Made by a program: the position numbers and the translations under genes. A stretch of DNA of 64,000 bases from JARRKC01 sp963723965 (GTDB lineage: Bacteria; Acidobacteriota; UBA6911; RPQK01; JAPXNP01), in the NCBI GenBank assembly GCA_963723965.1, contig CAVRSV010000006.1, positions 248,001-312,000 on the forward strand, in the 5' to 3' direction. Positions 42,136 through 50,409 of this stretch are shown here, piece after piece (position 1 is the stretch's first letter; each line of letters opens with the position of its first letter). The notes beneath the pieces were generated by a model. That model did not search any database. It was not told the DNA's origin and was given only the letters and a program-made list of their open reading frames with translations.

Positions 42136-42211
42136 AATAGGTGACACGCACGTAATTCGATCGTAAGTCACCGCGAACAAACACTTTCGGAGGCGGTCTG
42201 GTACCTATTTC
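42134..42211 (+). repeat. 78-bp inverted-repeat element, copy A
   Basis: Starts GAAATAGGTGACACGCACGT and ends GGTCTGGTACCTATTTC, so the terminal nine bases GAAATAGGT/ACCTATTTC are a perfect inverted repeat. The reverse complement of copy B (47413-47490) has the same length and nearly the same bases at both ends; the middle ~20 bases differ. It begins inside the TGA stop of the DUF1080 gene. It is too short to encode a protein, so it would be a MITE- or REP-like element mobilised in trans. Confidence 0.8.
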
Positions 42212-42255
42212 CGGCATGACGGCGTGAAACCCCGTAGAGCGGCCGGAAAGCGGAC

Positions 42256-42807
42256 CTAGGCTCCGGCTGCGGCTCCGGCAGCGAGCAGGCCCGCAATCGA
42301 CATGGCCAGCACCAGGAAGAAGGCGATGATCAGGAGCACGGACCACCACCGTCGTCCCGGACGTTCCACCCAGAGATACAGAAGCGCCGAGAAGAGGAAT
42401 GCCTGGGGCACGACTTCGATCCATCCCCGCATCTGGTCGAGCGGCGGAATCCGCGTGAACACCAACCCCTCGAAAGAGCCGGGAGCAGGTCCGAAGGTCG
42501 AGAGGATCCCCAGCGCCACCAACAGCCACCACATGATCAGCCAGCCCTGTCGCCGTCCGAACAGCACTTCCCTCAGCGGATAGAACGCCAGGGCGAAGAC
42601 GATGCCCCGGATTGGCTGAAACAGCGGTCCGGCCGCGATCAGAGGATCATCGACCGAGCGCATCCAACACGCCATGTACGGCCTCGAAAAAGCTTCGCGA
42701 TAGTCCAGCACGAAAAAGGCGAACACACCCATGAGAAAGTAGGTGACCGTGTGAGTAACGATCGACTTTCCCACGAGTTCACGAAGACCCGGGCGACGCA
42801 GTTCCAT
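42256..42807 (-). CDS. Integral membrane protein of unknown function
   Basis: A 183-residue protein with about five hydrophobic helices: VTHTVTYFLMGVFAFFVLDY, a loop with CWMRSVDDPLIAAGPLFQPI, then GIVFALAFYPLREVLFG, LIMWWLLVALGILSTFG and a C-terminal pair ending SVLLIIAFFLVLAMSIAGLL. The pattern QPxRGIVFALAFYPLRE is seen in small unannotated membrane proteins, but I cannot name the family. AAGGGGGAGGAG directly before the ATG supports the start. It lies between two copies of the small repeat and is convergent with the DUF1080 gene. Confidence 0.65.
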   Translation of the reverse strand: MELRRPGLRELVGKSIVTHTVTYFLMGVFAFFVLDYREAFSRPYMACWMRSVDDPLIAAGPLFQPIRGIVFALAFYPLREVLFGRRQGWLIMWWLLVALGILSTFGPAPGSFEGLVFTRIPPLDQMRGWIEVVPQAFLFSALLYLWVERPGRRWWSVLLIIAFFLVLAMSIAGLLAAGAAAGA

Positions 42808-42894
42808 CTCCTCCCCCTTTCTCGAAACGTATCGCCTCCCGGCATCAGCATACCCGGCGCCTTTGCGGAATCAAGGGGTGCAGCACCTCGCCAT

Positions 42895-42945
42895 GAAATC
42901 GGTGCCACGCAGGTATTGGCTCCGTAAGTAGCTACAAATAAAGAA
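42895..42945 (+). repeat. 78-bp element, copy C (degenerate, left half only)
   Basis: GAAATCGGTGCCACGCAGGT, then CCGTAAGT, aligns with the first ~36 bases of copies A and B (consensus GAAATAGGTGACACGCACGT, CGTAAGT). The right half and terminal ACCTATTTC are not recognisable. It lies in the 393-base gap 42808-43200, which otherwise holds no gene. As in the other copies, the base before GAAAT is T. Confidence 0.5.
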
Positions 42946-43200
42946 TTCTTGCCGAGTTCCACACCCCGTTCGACCGTCATCAAGACTTCCTCTCAAGGTG
43001 GTTGCCCGAATCTACGACGGAGACCGCCTCTGGCGCCGGCCATCCGAGAGAAACCGAACCTGCCCGCCGGACGACACAGTCCAACCGGCGCTTGACTCGG
43101 GGCATCCGCAATGATACCGATACGGGCAACCTGCCCATTGCGGGCCGTTTCCGAGTATTCGGCCGGGTGGGCCGAGATCACCGTGAGGAGGGTGACACCC

Positions 43201-44298
43201 TTGAAGATCGCTCAGATTGAACCGATGGCCATCGTCGAACCGGGCGGGCGAAGCTACATCTTGCTGAAGACCGCGACGGACGAGGGCCTGACAGGCTATG
43301 GAGAGGCCCCGGCGAACCATGATCCGCAGGAAGTCGTCGCGCGTCTCTCCCAGGAACTGACTCCGCTGCGCGGGCAGGATCCGGGGCGGGTGCTGCGGCT
43401 TGACCAGCTGTTACGTGAGGCGGGCGCATCCCACGCGGCCAGAGCGGCCTTCAACGTGTCGCTGCTGGACATCCTCGGAAAGTCGGTTCGAGCGCCTCTT
43501 TACGAGGTTCTCGGCGGGCCCACTCGGAACAAGGCCCGCGCAATGGCCGTGGTTGAAGGCGCGTCGACAGGTGCCCTGTCTGAGGCCGTGCGACGCGCCA
43601 AGCAAGTGGGGCACCGCGCGTTCTCCATTCCGCTTCACATGCCCTCGGGGCGCGAACGCGGTCGGGCCTTCTATACGGACATCCGTCAGATGATGGATTC
43701 ACTGCGGGAGACGGCCGGTGAAGAGTGCGATTTCGTCCTCGACTGCGCCGGCCGCACGACGCCAGGAGAGGCGCTCTCGATCTGCGACCGGATGGAGGAT
43801 TTCCATCTTCTCTGGCTGGATGAACCCTTCGGCGATCTGAACGCCGCGGCAGAGGCCGGCCTGTCCCGGCGGACCTCGACCCCTGTCGGCCTGGGCCGCA
43901 CCTATACGGAGAATTCCCGATTTCAGGATCTGCTGCGAGAAGGGGCCGTCGACGTTTTGCGTCCCGATCTTTCGCTGAATGGGATCACCCGCATCAAACA
44001 GGCGGCGGCGCTGGCAGAGACGTACTACATCGACGTAGCCCCCTTTCACCGCGGAGGTCCAATTGGGACCCTCACCGGCATCCACATTGCTGCAGCGCTG
44101 GCGAATTCCTTCATCCAGGAAACTCCCTTCTCCCTGAACGAGGCCGACCGGCGAATGCGGCGGGACCTCGTCGGAGGCTGGGACGAAACCCCGGAGGAAG
44201 GATTCTTCAAGCTGCCGGAGGGACCCGGGCTGGGGGTGGAAGTGGATGATGCGGCGCTGGCCGAATACAGGACTCGCAGTGAGAGAGTCGGGGGCTGA
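43201..44298 (+). CDS. Enolase-superfamily protein, mandelate racemase/muconate lactonizing type, divergent active site
   Basis: A 365-residue MLE/mandelate-racemase-type protein. TTG at 43201 is chosen because GAGGAGGGTG lies about nine bases upstream. The capping domain (LLKTATDEGLTGYGEAPANH, AAFNVSLLDILGKSVRAPLY) and barrel are complete. The first two metal ligands look present (FVLDCAGR, LWLDEPFGD). However, the usual KxK on the second barrel strand reads FSIPLH, and the third ligand (normally PxxxGE) reads PVGLGRT, with Arg in place of Glu. The later His (VAPFHRGGPIGT) remains. The reaction is therefore unclear: an altered mechanism or loss of activity. It is followed after five bases by the galactonate-dehydratase-like gene, so they are co-transcribed. 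Confidence 0.85.
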   Translation: MKIAQIEPMAIVEPGGRSYILLKTATDEGLTGYGEAPANHDPQEVVARLSQELTPLRGQDPGRVLRLDQLLREAGASHAARAAFNVSLLDILGKSVRAPLYEVLGGPTRNKARAMAVVEGASTGALSEAVRRAKQVGHRAFSIPLHMPSGRERGRAFYTDIRQMMDSLRETAGEECDFVLDCAGRTTPGEALSICDRMEDFHLLWLDEPFGDLNAAAEAGLSRRTSTPVGLGRTYTENSRFQDLLREGAVDVLRPDLSLNGITRIKQAAALAETYYIDVAPFHRGGPIGTLTGIHIAAALANSFIQETPFSLNEADRRMRRDLVGGWDETPEEGFFKLPEGPGLGVEVDDAALAEYRTRSERVGG

Positions 44299-44303
44299 AG
44301 CTT

Positions 44304-45656
44304 ATGAATCGCAGAGAATTGCTGAAATCGACCTTGGGCGCGGCTGCGGCACCCGCTGTGGTCGCGGCTCCCTGGCGGAATTCGCTCGCCGGTTGTGCAT
44401 GTGAGGCTGAGCCCTCCGCCGCTGCAGCCCTGCCGACTTCGGCACCGCGCCTGAAAGTCACCGGCCTGAAGGTCATCGGGGTGACAAGCGACGTTCTGAT
44501 GCCGGATCGTCCCCACGTCTTCGTAAAGCTCGAAACCGACGCGGGCGTCATCGGCTGGGGAGAAGCCACACTCGAGGGCAAGGCGGGGGCGGCGATGCAG
44601 GCCGTCAGGGATCTGAGCTACGCCATCATCGGACAGGATCCGATGCGGGTGGAGCACCACTGGCAGTCCATGTACGTTCACGGCTTCTACCGCGCCGGGC
44701 CGGTCCTGGGCTCGGCCATCTCGGGCATCGATATGGCGCTGTGGGATATCCGGGGAAAGGTACTCGGCAAACCCGTCTACGCGCTGCTGGGCGGTCCCCT
44801 CGATGACCGCGGGGTCCGGGGCTACTACCATCTCATGTCGGGAGGAACCCGCAGCCTGCTGCCCCCCGACGCGCCTTATCGGGATCAGGTCGCCGAGGTG
44901 CGCCGGCGCGCCGAGAAATACGGCGTGACCGCCTTCAAGACCGGCATTCCGGGCTACTACGAGTGGCTCGACACGCACCAGCGGATCAAGGAAGCGATCG
45001 ATCGGCTCTACGTCCTCCGTGAGGTGTTGGGGGACCAGATCGACATCGGCATCGATTTCCACGCCAAAACCGGACCAACGGTGGCAACGGTGATTTGCAG
45101 GGAGATCGAACCGCTCAATCTGATGTTCGTCGAGGAGCCGTGCCCTCCGGAAAACGTCCAGGCCATGAAGCGCATCTCGGACCGGACCACGGTACCCATC
45201 GCGACGGGCGAACGGCTGATCACCCACTACGGCTGCCGGGAACTGATCGAACAGAGGGTCGTCGACATTCTGCAGACCGACAGCGCCCACGTGGGAGGGA
45301 TCAGCGCGCAGTGGAAAGTCGCTTCCATGGCTGAGGCCTCGGGAATCCGCATGGCACCGCATGCCTGTGAAGGGCCGATCGCCGGCATCGCTACTTTGCA
45401 CGTCGATGCCGCGATGCCCAACTTCCTGGTGCAGGAGATCTGCAGCGGTGTGGAGCCAGGACCCAAGGAGAAGCTCTGGGAGGAGTTTTTGGGTTTCCCG
45501 GCAATGCGCATGGTGAACGGCTATTTTCCGCTGCCCACGAAACCGGGGCTGGGCATCGAAGTCGACGAGGACGTATTGGCCCGATATCCCTTCGGAGGAA
45601 CGAAGCCGTTCGTCATCCTTCCCCTGCATGAGGACGGATCCATCGCTTCTCCCTGA
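44304..45656 (+). CDS. Galactonate dehydratase-like enolase-superfamily enzyme with Tat leader
   Basis: A 450-residue enzyme. The N-terminus RRELLKSTLGAAAAPAVVAA is a twin-arginine leader, so export of a folded metal enzyme is predicted; this is unusual, since DgoD is normally cytoplasmic. Catalytic features of sugar-acid dehydratases are present: GVTAFKTGIPG, GIDFHAKTG (metal Asp and acid/base His), LMFVEEPCPPENV (Glu), TTVPIATGERL (Glu) and MAPHACEGPI (His). The match to D-galactonate dehydratases is good, but mannonate, arabinonate or other sugar acids are possible. It starts five bases after the preceding enolase-superfamily gene. Confidence 0.88.
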   Translation: MNRRELLKSTLGAAAAPAVVAAPWRNSLAGCACEAEPSAAAALPTSAPRLKVTGLKVIGVTSDVLMPDRPHVFVKLETDAGVIGWGEATLEGKAGAAMQAVRDLSYAIIGQDPMRVEHHWQSMYVHGFYRAGPVLGSAISGIDMALWDIRGKVLGKPVYALLGGPLDDRGVRGYYHLMSGGTRSLLPPDAPYRDQVAEVRRRAEKYGVTAFKTGIPGYYEWLDTHQRIKEAIDRLYVLREVLGDQIDIGIDFHAKTGPTVATVICREIEPLNLMFVEEPCPPENVQAMKRISDRTTVPIATGERLITHYGCRELIEQRVVDILQTDSAHVGGISAQWKVASMAEASGIRMAPHACEGPIAGIATLHVDAAMPNFLVQEICSGVEPGPKEKLWEEFLGFPAMRMVNGYFPLPTKPGLGIEVDEDVLARYPFGGTKPFVILPLHEDGSIASP

Positions 45657-45719
45657 AGGCGCCCATCAAGGTCTCGGACTGGCCCTTCCCTGGGGAGGTG
45701 CGATCCCTATTCAGGCGTG

Positions 45720-46145
45720 TCAGAGTTCTCTGACCGCGGTCAGCTTCTCCATGGCGATCCGCTTGACCTCGGAGAGGGCGACCTTCCCGGTTCCCAGAAG
45801 AGGAATCGCGTCGACGGCCACGAACCGATCGGCACGGGGGATGAACGGGTTGGGCAGCCCCATTTCTTTCAACTTCGCGAGAATCTCCGGAATCCGCCCG
45901 GCCGGGCAGGTCTGCAGAACGATCAGGCTCTCGCCCTTTCGAGAATCCTGCGCCGCTGTAACGGCAAAGACCAGCGAGTCGCCGCCGAAGGCCTCGTGCA
46001 GGGCTTCCTCCACCCGTCCGTGAGGCACCATCTCGCCGCCGATCTTTGAAAACCGCGACACCCGTTCGCTGATCCGAAGAAATCCATAGCCACATTCGGG
46101 GAGTGGATCCGCTATCCCAACGTCATGAGTATCCGAAGGAACCAT
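45720..46145 (-). pseudogene. C-terminal fragment of an acyl-CoA/acyl-ACP synthetase (Aas-like)
   Basis: VSRFSKIGGEMVPHGRVEEA, SRKGESLIVLQT and PLLGTGKVALSEVKRIA are the C-terminal lid of AMP-forming acyl ligases. The SRFSKIGGEMVP form is characteristic of Aas-type 2-acyl-glycerophosphoethanolamine synthetase/acyltransferases. The gene should have 500-1100 codons, but only ~115 family-like codons remain, preceded by ~25 unrelated ones. The lysine of the GTGK motif is intact, but the AMP-binding core is absent. A truncated remnant next to an intact alpha/beta hydrolase. Confidence 0.75.
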
Positions 46146-46166
46146 AGACGGAAGGACTTTGTGGCC

Positions 46167-47132
46167 TCAGCCAGAGACAGGCTGACCGATTTCTTTCAGT
46201 CCAGGATAGAGAAAAGGCTCCTCGACTTCGGCCAGGAAGTCGTGCACCGCTTTGGCCACCCGATCCGGATGGACGATCGTGAGGTCATGTCCGGCGCCGC
46301 GGAGGATCTCTGTCTTCACCTGGGGCGCCACGCGGTTCAACCGGCGCACGGCCGCCTCGGCCGAGTAGATCTTCTCGTGCTCGCCTACCAGGAACAGGGC
46401 GGGCACGCGGAAGTTCCGCCACTCCTCGCCGGTGAGTGCCGCCGGCCAGGGTGGGCGAGGCAGAGCGAAGAGATACGCTCCTGCACGCACCTCCGCCAGG
46501 GCGCCCTCGAGACGTTCGCGGCAGGCGTCGTCTCCTCGAAACGCGTCCGCGAACACCCAGCGAAGGGTTCGGTCGAGTGCGCCTTCGTTTCCGCCCGGCC
46601 TCGGGACGCAGAGGAGCATCGCGCGGACGAAGAAACCGAGGGAGGTTCGGAGCACGGTTCCGCCAGGCGCAATCAGTACGACGCTCCGGACGCGCTCCGG
46701 ACAGCGCAGGGCAAAGTGGGCGGCAATCGCACCGCCCTGCGAAACACCCACCAGACTGGGCGGCTCCCTCAAAGTCAGCGCCGTCAAGACTTCGTCCAGC
46801 CAGTCGTCGTAGTCGGCCTGCTTCGAAATCGGTCGGCTGTTGACGCTGAAGCCGGCATCGCCAATGGTGTCCAGAGCGTAGGTGCGATGATGAGCCGACA
46901 AAGCCGCAATCGTGTCGATCCACATCAGGGAACTGGCTCGCGCGCCGGCGAGCAATATGAGGGGGGGACCTGTCGCCGATCCGCTGATCCGAACGAAGGT
47001 CTGCCCGACGGGGGTGCTCAGCAGTCGCGTTTCAGATGGAACCGGCCATTGTCTGGCCCGCTCGCGGGCGTGGGCCTCAAACTCGGTCTTGGTTCGCTCG
47101 GACCGGAACGGATAGAAAGACTCTCTCTCCAT
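46167..47132 (-). CDS. Alpha/beta hydrolase
   Basis: A 321-residue alpha/beta-hydrolase-fold protein. The oxyanion-hole strand is ISGSATGPPLILLAGARASS. The nucleophile elbow is PSLVGVSQGGAIAAHFAL (Ser in G-V-S-Q-G-G). An acid is expected near VPALFLVGEHEKIYSAEAA, and the catalytic His is in LRGAGHDLTIVHPD. No signal peptide is seen, so it is probably cytoplasmic. A start residue cluster MERESFYPFRSERTKTEFEA, then WPVPSETRLLSTPVGQTFVR, is typical of a subgroup of uncharacterised carboxylesterases. Substrate unknown. It lies upstream of the ligase fragment on the same strand. Confidence 0.88.
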   Translation of the reverse strand: MERESFYPFRSERTKTEFEAHARERARQWPVPSETRLLSTPVGQTFVRISGSATGPPLILLAGARASSLMWIDTIAALSAHHRTYALDTIGDAGFSVNSRPISKQADYDDWLDEVLTALTLREPPSLVGVSQGGAIAAHFALRCPERVRSVVLIAPGGTVLRTSLGFFVRAMLLCVPRPGGNEGALDRTLRWVFADAFRGDDACRERLEGALAEVRAGAYLFALPRPPWPAALTGEEWRNFRVPALFLVGEHEKIYSAEAAVRRLNRVAPQVKTEILRGAGHDLTIVHPDRVAKAVHDFLAEVEEPFLYPGLKEIGQPVSG

Positions 47133-47412
47133 GCTGCCCTCCCATCGGTCGACCGATTATCAGTGAGTTAGACCCCCCGGTTCGATCAGTTGTTCCCTGC
47201 GGGAGGCGGTTGCCGGGGCGCGGGTGCCCCCTCCTCGAAACAGCGGCGCCCTCCCGTGTCTTCGACCTGCGAGTGGCCTGTTTGCAGCTCGTCTCATCCA
47301 TCGACGAGTTTTCATCTTGATGAACATTACCGATGTTCGGATGTGACTCAACGGGTCAGATTCCGTAGCCTGAAGATCAGAGAACTGCCGTTGAAGGTGC
47401 AGATCGGAAACC

Positions 47413-47490
47413 GAAATAGGTGCCAGACCGGCTCCGGAATCATGTATTCACGGGCACTTACGAGCGAATTACGTGCGTGTCACCTATTTC
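47413..47490 (-). repeat. 78-bp inverted-repeat element, copy B
   Basis: Read on the minus strand it starts GAAATAGGTGACACGCACGT and ends CCGGTCTGGCACCTATTTC, the same length and ends as copy A; terminal inverted repeats of nine bases are perfect. Its first base is the last base of the TAG stop of the Gfo/Idh gene, so both complete copies begin at a stop codon and have the same orientation relative to the gene. No transposase is nearby. The rest of the 47133-47412 gap holds no gene that I can see. Confidence 0.8.
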
Positions 47491-48572
47491 TAGAGCGAGA
47501 GTCCGGCGGAGCGGAAGATCTGGTCGATGTAGCGCATGTCGCGAAGGCCTTCTTCGCCCGGCGTCTTCGGCTCCAGCCCGTTCTGGACGCAGTGGGAGAA
47601 GTGCTCCGCCTCGGCCTGGAACTGGTAGGGATCACGGGCGGGGTTGGGTTCGTCCAGATGCGTGCCGTAGAACTGGCCGCGCAGGTGGAGCCCCTCGTAG
47701 ACGAAAGCGGGCGCGGCTTCGAGCCATCCCTTCGATCCATGCACGCGAAACATCCCTTCCATCGCTCCACCGTAGGTCGTGTTGCACGCGGCCACGATGC
47801 CCGAGGGGAACTTCATGGTCCAGGAAACGTTCTCTTCCACCTCGTTAAAGCGGCCGTCGTGATCGATGACCGAAGCAAAGGCCTTGATCCCCTCCGGCTC
47901 CTCACCAGTAAGATAGCGGCAGGCATTCAGACAATAGATGCCCACATCCAGCAGCGGGCCGCCGCCGGCCATCTTCTTGTCGAGACGCCACTGGCCCGGG
48001 CCGATGTTGAAGCCGAAGGCGCTTTCAATCGCCTGCACCTGACCCAACGCTCCGTCCCGGATGAGCCCGACGGCCTTGAGGTTGGTCGGCTCGTACTGGC
48101 AGCGATAGGCGATCATCAGTTTCACGTTGGCCTTCTTGCAGGCCGAGATCATCGCCTCGGCATCGGCGACACTCGTGCTCATCGGCTTTTCGCACAGGAC
48201 GTGCTTGCCGGCCTTTGCCGAGCGAATGGTGTACTCGGCATGCATGGAGTTGGGCAAAGCCACGTAGACGGCATCGACATTCGCGTTCCCCGCGATGCGG
48301 TCGAAGTCCTCATAGCTGTAGATGGCGTCTTCCGGGACACCCTGCTCGGCGGCGATTCGCAGGGCCTTATCGCGATGGCCACTGACCAGCGCCACGACGC
48401 GCGAGTTAGAGCTGTTCCGCACTCCCGCCATGAAGTGTTCGGCGATGCGACCCAGGCCGATGATGGCATAGCCGGTCTTGTTCCCACCGGTCTGTGCCAC
48501 GAGGGAGCGGGTGAATGGGGCGGCCAAGCCGAGGGCGCCCAGCTTGGCGAAGTCTCTTCGAGTCAAATTCAT
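47490..48572 (-). CDS. Gfo/Idh/MocA-family oxidoreductase with Tat leader
   Basis: A 360-residue NAD(P)-dependent sugar oxidoreductase. The leader RRDFAKLGALGLAAPFTRSL is a twin-arginine signal, as in periplasmic glucose-fructose oxidoreductase. The Rossmann fold begins YAIIGLGRIAEHF. The catalytic Lys lies in the EKP motif HVLCEKPMSTSV, and GGGPLLDVGIYCLNACRYLT supplies the conserved Asp/His region (here D and Y-C-L). C-terminal landmarks PYQFQAEAEHFSHCVQNG and TPGEEGLRDMRYIDQIFRSA are typical. It probably oxidises or interconverts sugars in the periplasm with a bound cofactor, and may feed the DUF1080 family member at 41395. The stop codon abuts repeat copy B. Confidence 0.92.
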   Translation of the reverse strand: MNLTRRDFAKLGALGLAAPFTRSLVAQTGGNKTGYAIIGLGRIAEHFMAGVRNSSNSRVVALVSGHRDKALRIAAEQGVPEDAIYSYEDFDRIAGNANVDAVYVALPNSMHAEYTIRSAKAGKHVLCEKPMSTSVADAEAMISACKKANVKLMIAYRCQYEPTNLKAVGLIRDGALGQVQAIESAFGFNIGPGQWRLDKKMAGGGPLLDVGIYCLNACRYLTGEEPEGIKAFASVIDHDGRFNEVEENVSWTMKFPSGIVAACNTTYGGAMEGMFRVHGSKGWLEAAPAFVYEGLHLRGQFYGTHLDEPNPARDPYQFQAEAEHFSHCVQNGLEPKTPGEEGLRDMRYIDQIFRSAGLSL

Positions 48573-48951
48573 GAAAACGGACCCTCCCTTTCGATGGACG
48601 CGTTGGAACGCTCAGGCGGTTTGGGGTCTCGCCAGTCTGGCAGACCCAGGGTTTCAGGCGAGCGGACGCGCCGTTGCCCCCATCATACCGGAACCGGCGG
48701 CTCTTTCCGCGCACACTGTGGGGGTCGTGTTTTCGATCAGCGCCTCGGAGTCTCCGGCTGAACGGGAATTGGATTCTATAGTACAAGGATGATTCCACGC
48801 AGGGCGGGCGCACTGGCTGAGAACCGGCGGGCGTCCAGCCCGGCCGTGGGTCGGAAGGAGCCGAGAGGGCTTCGTCATCGAGCAGGTCCCGGGCATCACT
48901 GCGGCAGCGGGCTTGCACTTCGACGCTTACGGGTTGCGAACCAGCGACGGC
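48573..48951. other. Intergenic 0.38 kb, no supported gene
   Basis: The stretch lies between the start of the Gfo/Idh gene and the end of the methyltransferase gene, both on the minus strand. A short coding-like string on the plus strand near 48870-48960 (IEQVPGITAAAGLHFDAYG) may be a fragment of another gene but cannot be assigned. No hairpin terminator is clear. Confidence 0.4.
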
Positions 48952-49728
48952 TCACCTCCTCGCGAACAGGTTGATGCGGCGGAAAGTCTCGAAGCACCGA
49001 CCGTCGTCCTGGCGGGTCGTATTAATCATGTCCTCGACCACGTGGTCCCTGAAGCGAGCGCGGTCAGATTCCGGGAGGAAGGACAGGAACGGCACCAGGC
49101 TCGGCTGATCGATCCATGCAGTGAGAGCTTCTGTACTCGGAAAGAAGCGATCCGCGTTTTCTCCCCACACCCTGATTTCCGTGAGTTCGCTCGCTTCCGC
49201 CAGACGAGAGTATTCGTCGAGCGAAGGCATGTACCAGGGCCAGGAAAAATCGGCAAACGCCGCCTTGAACGTATCCGACTGCATGGCCTTGCGAACGACT
49301 TTGAAGAAGTGCGCGCAGTTCCCTTCACCGGCAAAGTTGAAGCGGAGGATCCCCTCATTCCTGAGTGCCGCCCGAACGTTCTTCAGAAGGCGCCGGTGGT
49401 CCTTCACCCAATGCAGGGTGGCGTTCGAATAGACGACATCGAACTCTTCGACGAACTCCAGGGCGTTGATGTCCATCAGGATGAACCGCAGGTTGTGCGT
49501 TTCTTTGGGCCTGGCGACCTCGATCATCCCACGGGATGCATCGATCCCGACGACCCGGCCGCCGGGAACGAGCTCGGCCATCCTCGCCGTGTTGGTTCCG
49601 TCACCACAGCCGAGGTCCAGGATGTGTTCGTCGCCTTTCAGTGACAGCTCGGAGATGAGTCTGGCGCCCCACTCCCTTTGGTGGGCCGATGCTTTCTCGT
49701 ATTTCTTTCCGTCGAATTCGTGGGCCAT
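48952..49728 (-). CDS. SAM-dependent methyltransferase, trans-aconitate methyltransferase-like
   Basis: A 258-residue class I methyltransferase. Motif I, ILDLGCGDGTNTARMAELV, binds SAM, followed by GRVVGIDASRGMIEVAR (acidic residue that binds ribose), FDVVYSNATLHWVKDHRRLL (motif IV) and EGILRFNFAGEGNCAHFF. The TLHWV and C-terminal FLPESDRARF segments resemble trans-aconitate 2-methyltransferase (Tam)-like enzymes, which relieve aconitase inhibition; other small-acid substrates are possible. The ATG at 49728 follows GGGAAGAGG. It lies 14 bases downstream of vapC on the same strand, but no functional link is implied. Confidence 0.85.
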   Translation of the reverse strand: MAHEFDGKKYEKASAHQREWGARLISELSLKGDEHILDLGCGDGTNTARMAELVPGGRVVGIDASRGMIEVARPKETHNLRFILMDINALEFVEEFDVVYSNATLHWVKDHRRLLKNVRAALRNEGILRFNFAGEGNCAHFFKVVRKAMQSDTFKAAFADFSWPWYMPSLDEYSRLAEASELTEIRVWGENADRFFPSTEALTAWIDQPSLVPFLSFLPESDRARFRDHVVEDMINTTRQDDGRCFETFRRINLFARR

Positions 49729-49742
49729 GACCTCTTCCCGAT

Positions 49743-50126
49743 TTACCCGAGTGTCAGCAATTTTAGACCGGCGTGGGCCGCGAAGTGACGGAAATCGGAG
49801 TCACGCGTGATGAGCGGCACCCCATAGTCGAGACAGGATTGAGCAATCAGCGTATCGGCCAGCCGAGCCCTGAGGCGCTTCGAAAGAACTCTTCGGCGGG
49901 TCGCCGCCGCCCGTTCCCAAAAGCCCGAATCGGCCTCCAAAACCGGGATTTCCCGGACCAGCTGTGCGACCGACTGTTCCAGCCCGGGGAGACTCAGGGC
50001 TTCGGTCAGTACCACCGGCGGAAGAAAGGCCTGCTGCAGCCGGAAGGCGTCGTCGACCCATTCGACATCGGCCCCCTCGTCTCCCTTGAGATAGGCGATC
50101 AATGAACTGGTGTCGATGGCGATCAT
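49743..50126 (-). CDS. VapC-type PIN-domain toxin
   Basis: A 127-residue PIN-domain ribonuclease. The acidic metal site is readable: IAIDTSSLIAYLKGD (first Asp), VVLTEALSLPG (Glu), RLADTLIAQSCLDYG (Asp) and LITRDSDFRHFA (last Asp), a complete set, so an active RNase is expected. VapC toxins cut initiator tRNA or rRNA when the antitoxin is degraded. The start ATG overlaps the stop of the antitoxin gene (ATGA), giving translational coupling. Confidence 0.92.
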   Translation of the reverse strand: MIAIDTSSLIAYLKGDEGADVEWVDDAFRLQQAFLPPVVLTEALSLPGLEQSVAQLVREIPVLEADSGFWERAAATRRRVLSKRLRARLADTLIAQSCLDYGVPLITRDSDFRHFAAHAGLKLLTLG

Positions 50127-50329
50127 TGCCGGTCCTCGCGGAGCTCGTCCATGTCGACATTCAGCGTGACCTTGCCCCGGAGTTCGCGCAGACGCTGGAA
50201 TGTCTGCCCGGCTGCCACCAGCTTGAGGCCTTGCCGCACTGTCGCGGAGATGCCTTGGCCGGTCTGCTTTCTGGCTTTACGCAGCAATTCCTCAGGCACA
50301 TGGACGGTGATCTTCTTGTCGGTCTCCAT
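50123..50329 (-). CDS. VapB-like antitoxin
   Basis: A 68-residue protein: METDKKITVHVPEELLRKAR is a ribbon-helix-helix-like start (ITVHVPEEL), and KQTGQGISATVRQGLKLV is the second helix. The C-terminal QRLRELRGKVTLNVDMDELR is the charged tail that wraps and blocks the toxin. The ATG at 50329 is preferred; a longer reading from 50413 adds 28 unlikely residues. It precedes vapC with a four-base overlap; RHH antitoxins usually repress their own operon. Confidence 0.85.
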   Translation of the reverse strand: METDKKITVHVPEELLRKARKQTGQGISATVRQGLKLVAAGQTFQRLRELRGKVTLNVDMDELREDRQ

Positions 50330-50409
50330 ATCTCGACAATGCCATAAGCGATGCTGTAATTCAATATGGCGTTTCAGACTCTTCGACTCACTTCTGAAAG
50401 CCCGGCGTG

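Noticed and set aside
48780..48975. A possible gene fragment on the plus strand (IEQVPGITAAAG).
   Set aside because: Too short and without extended similarity to any family; it may be chance coding-like sequence.
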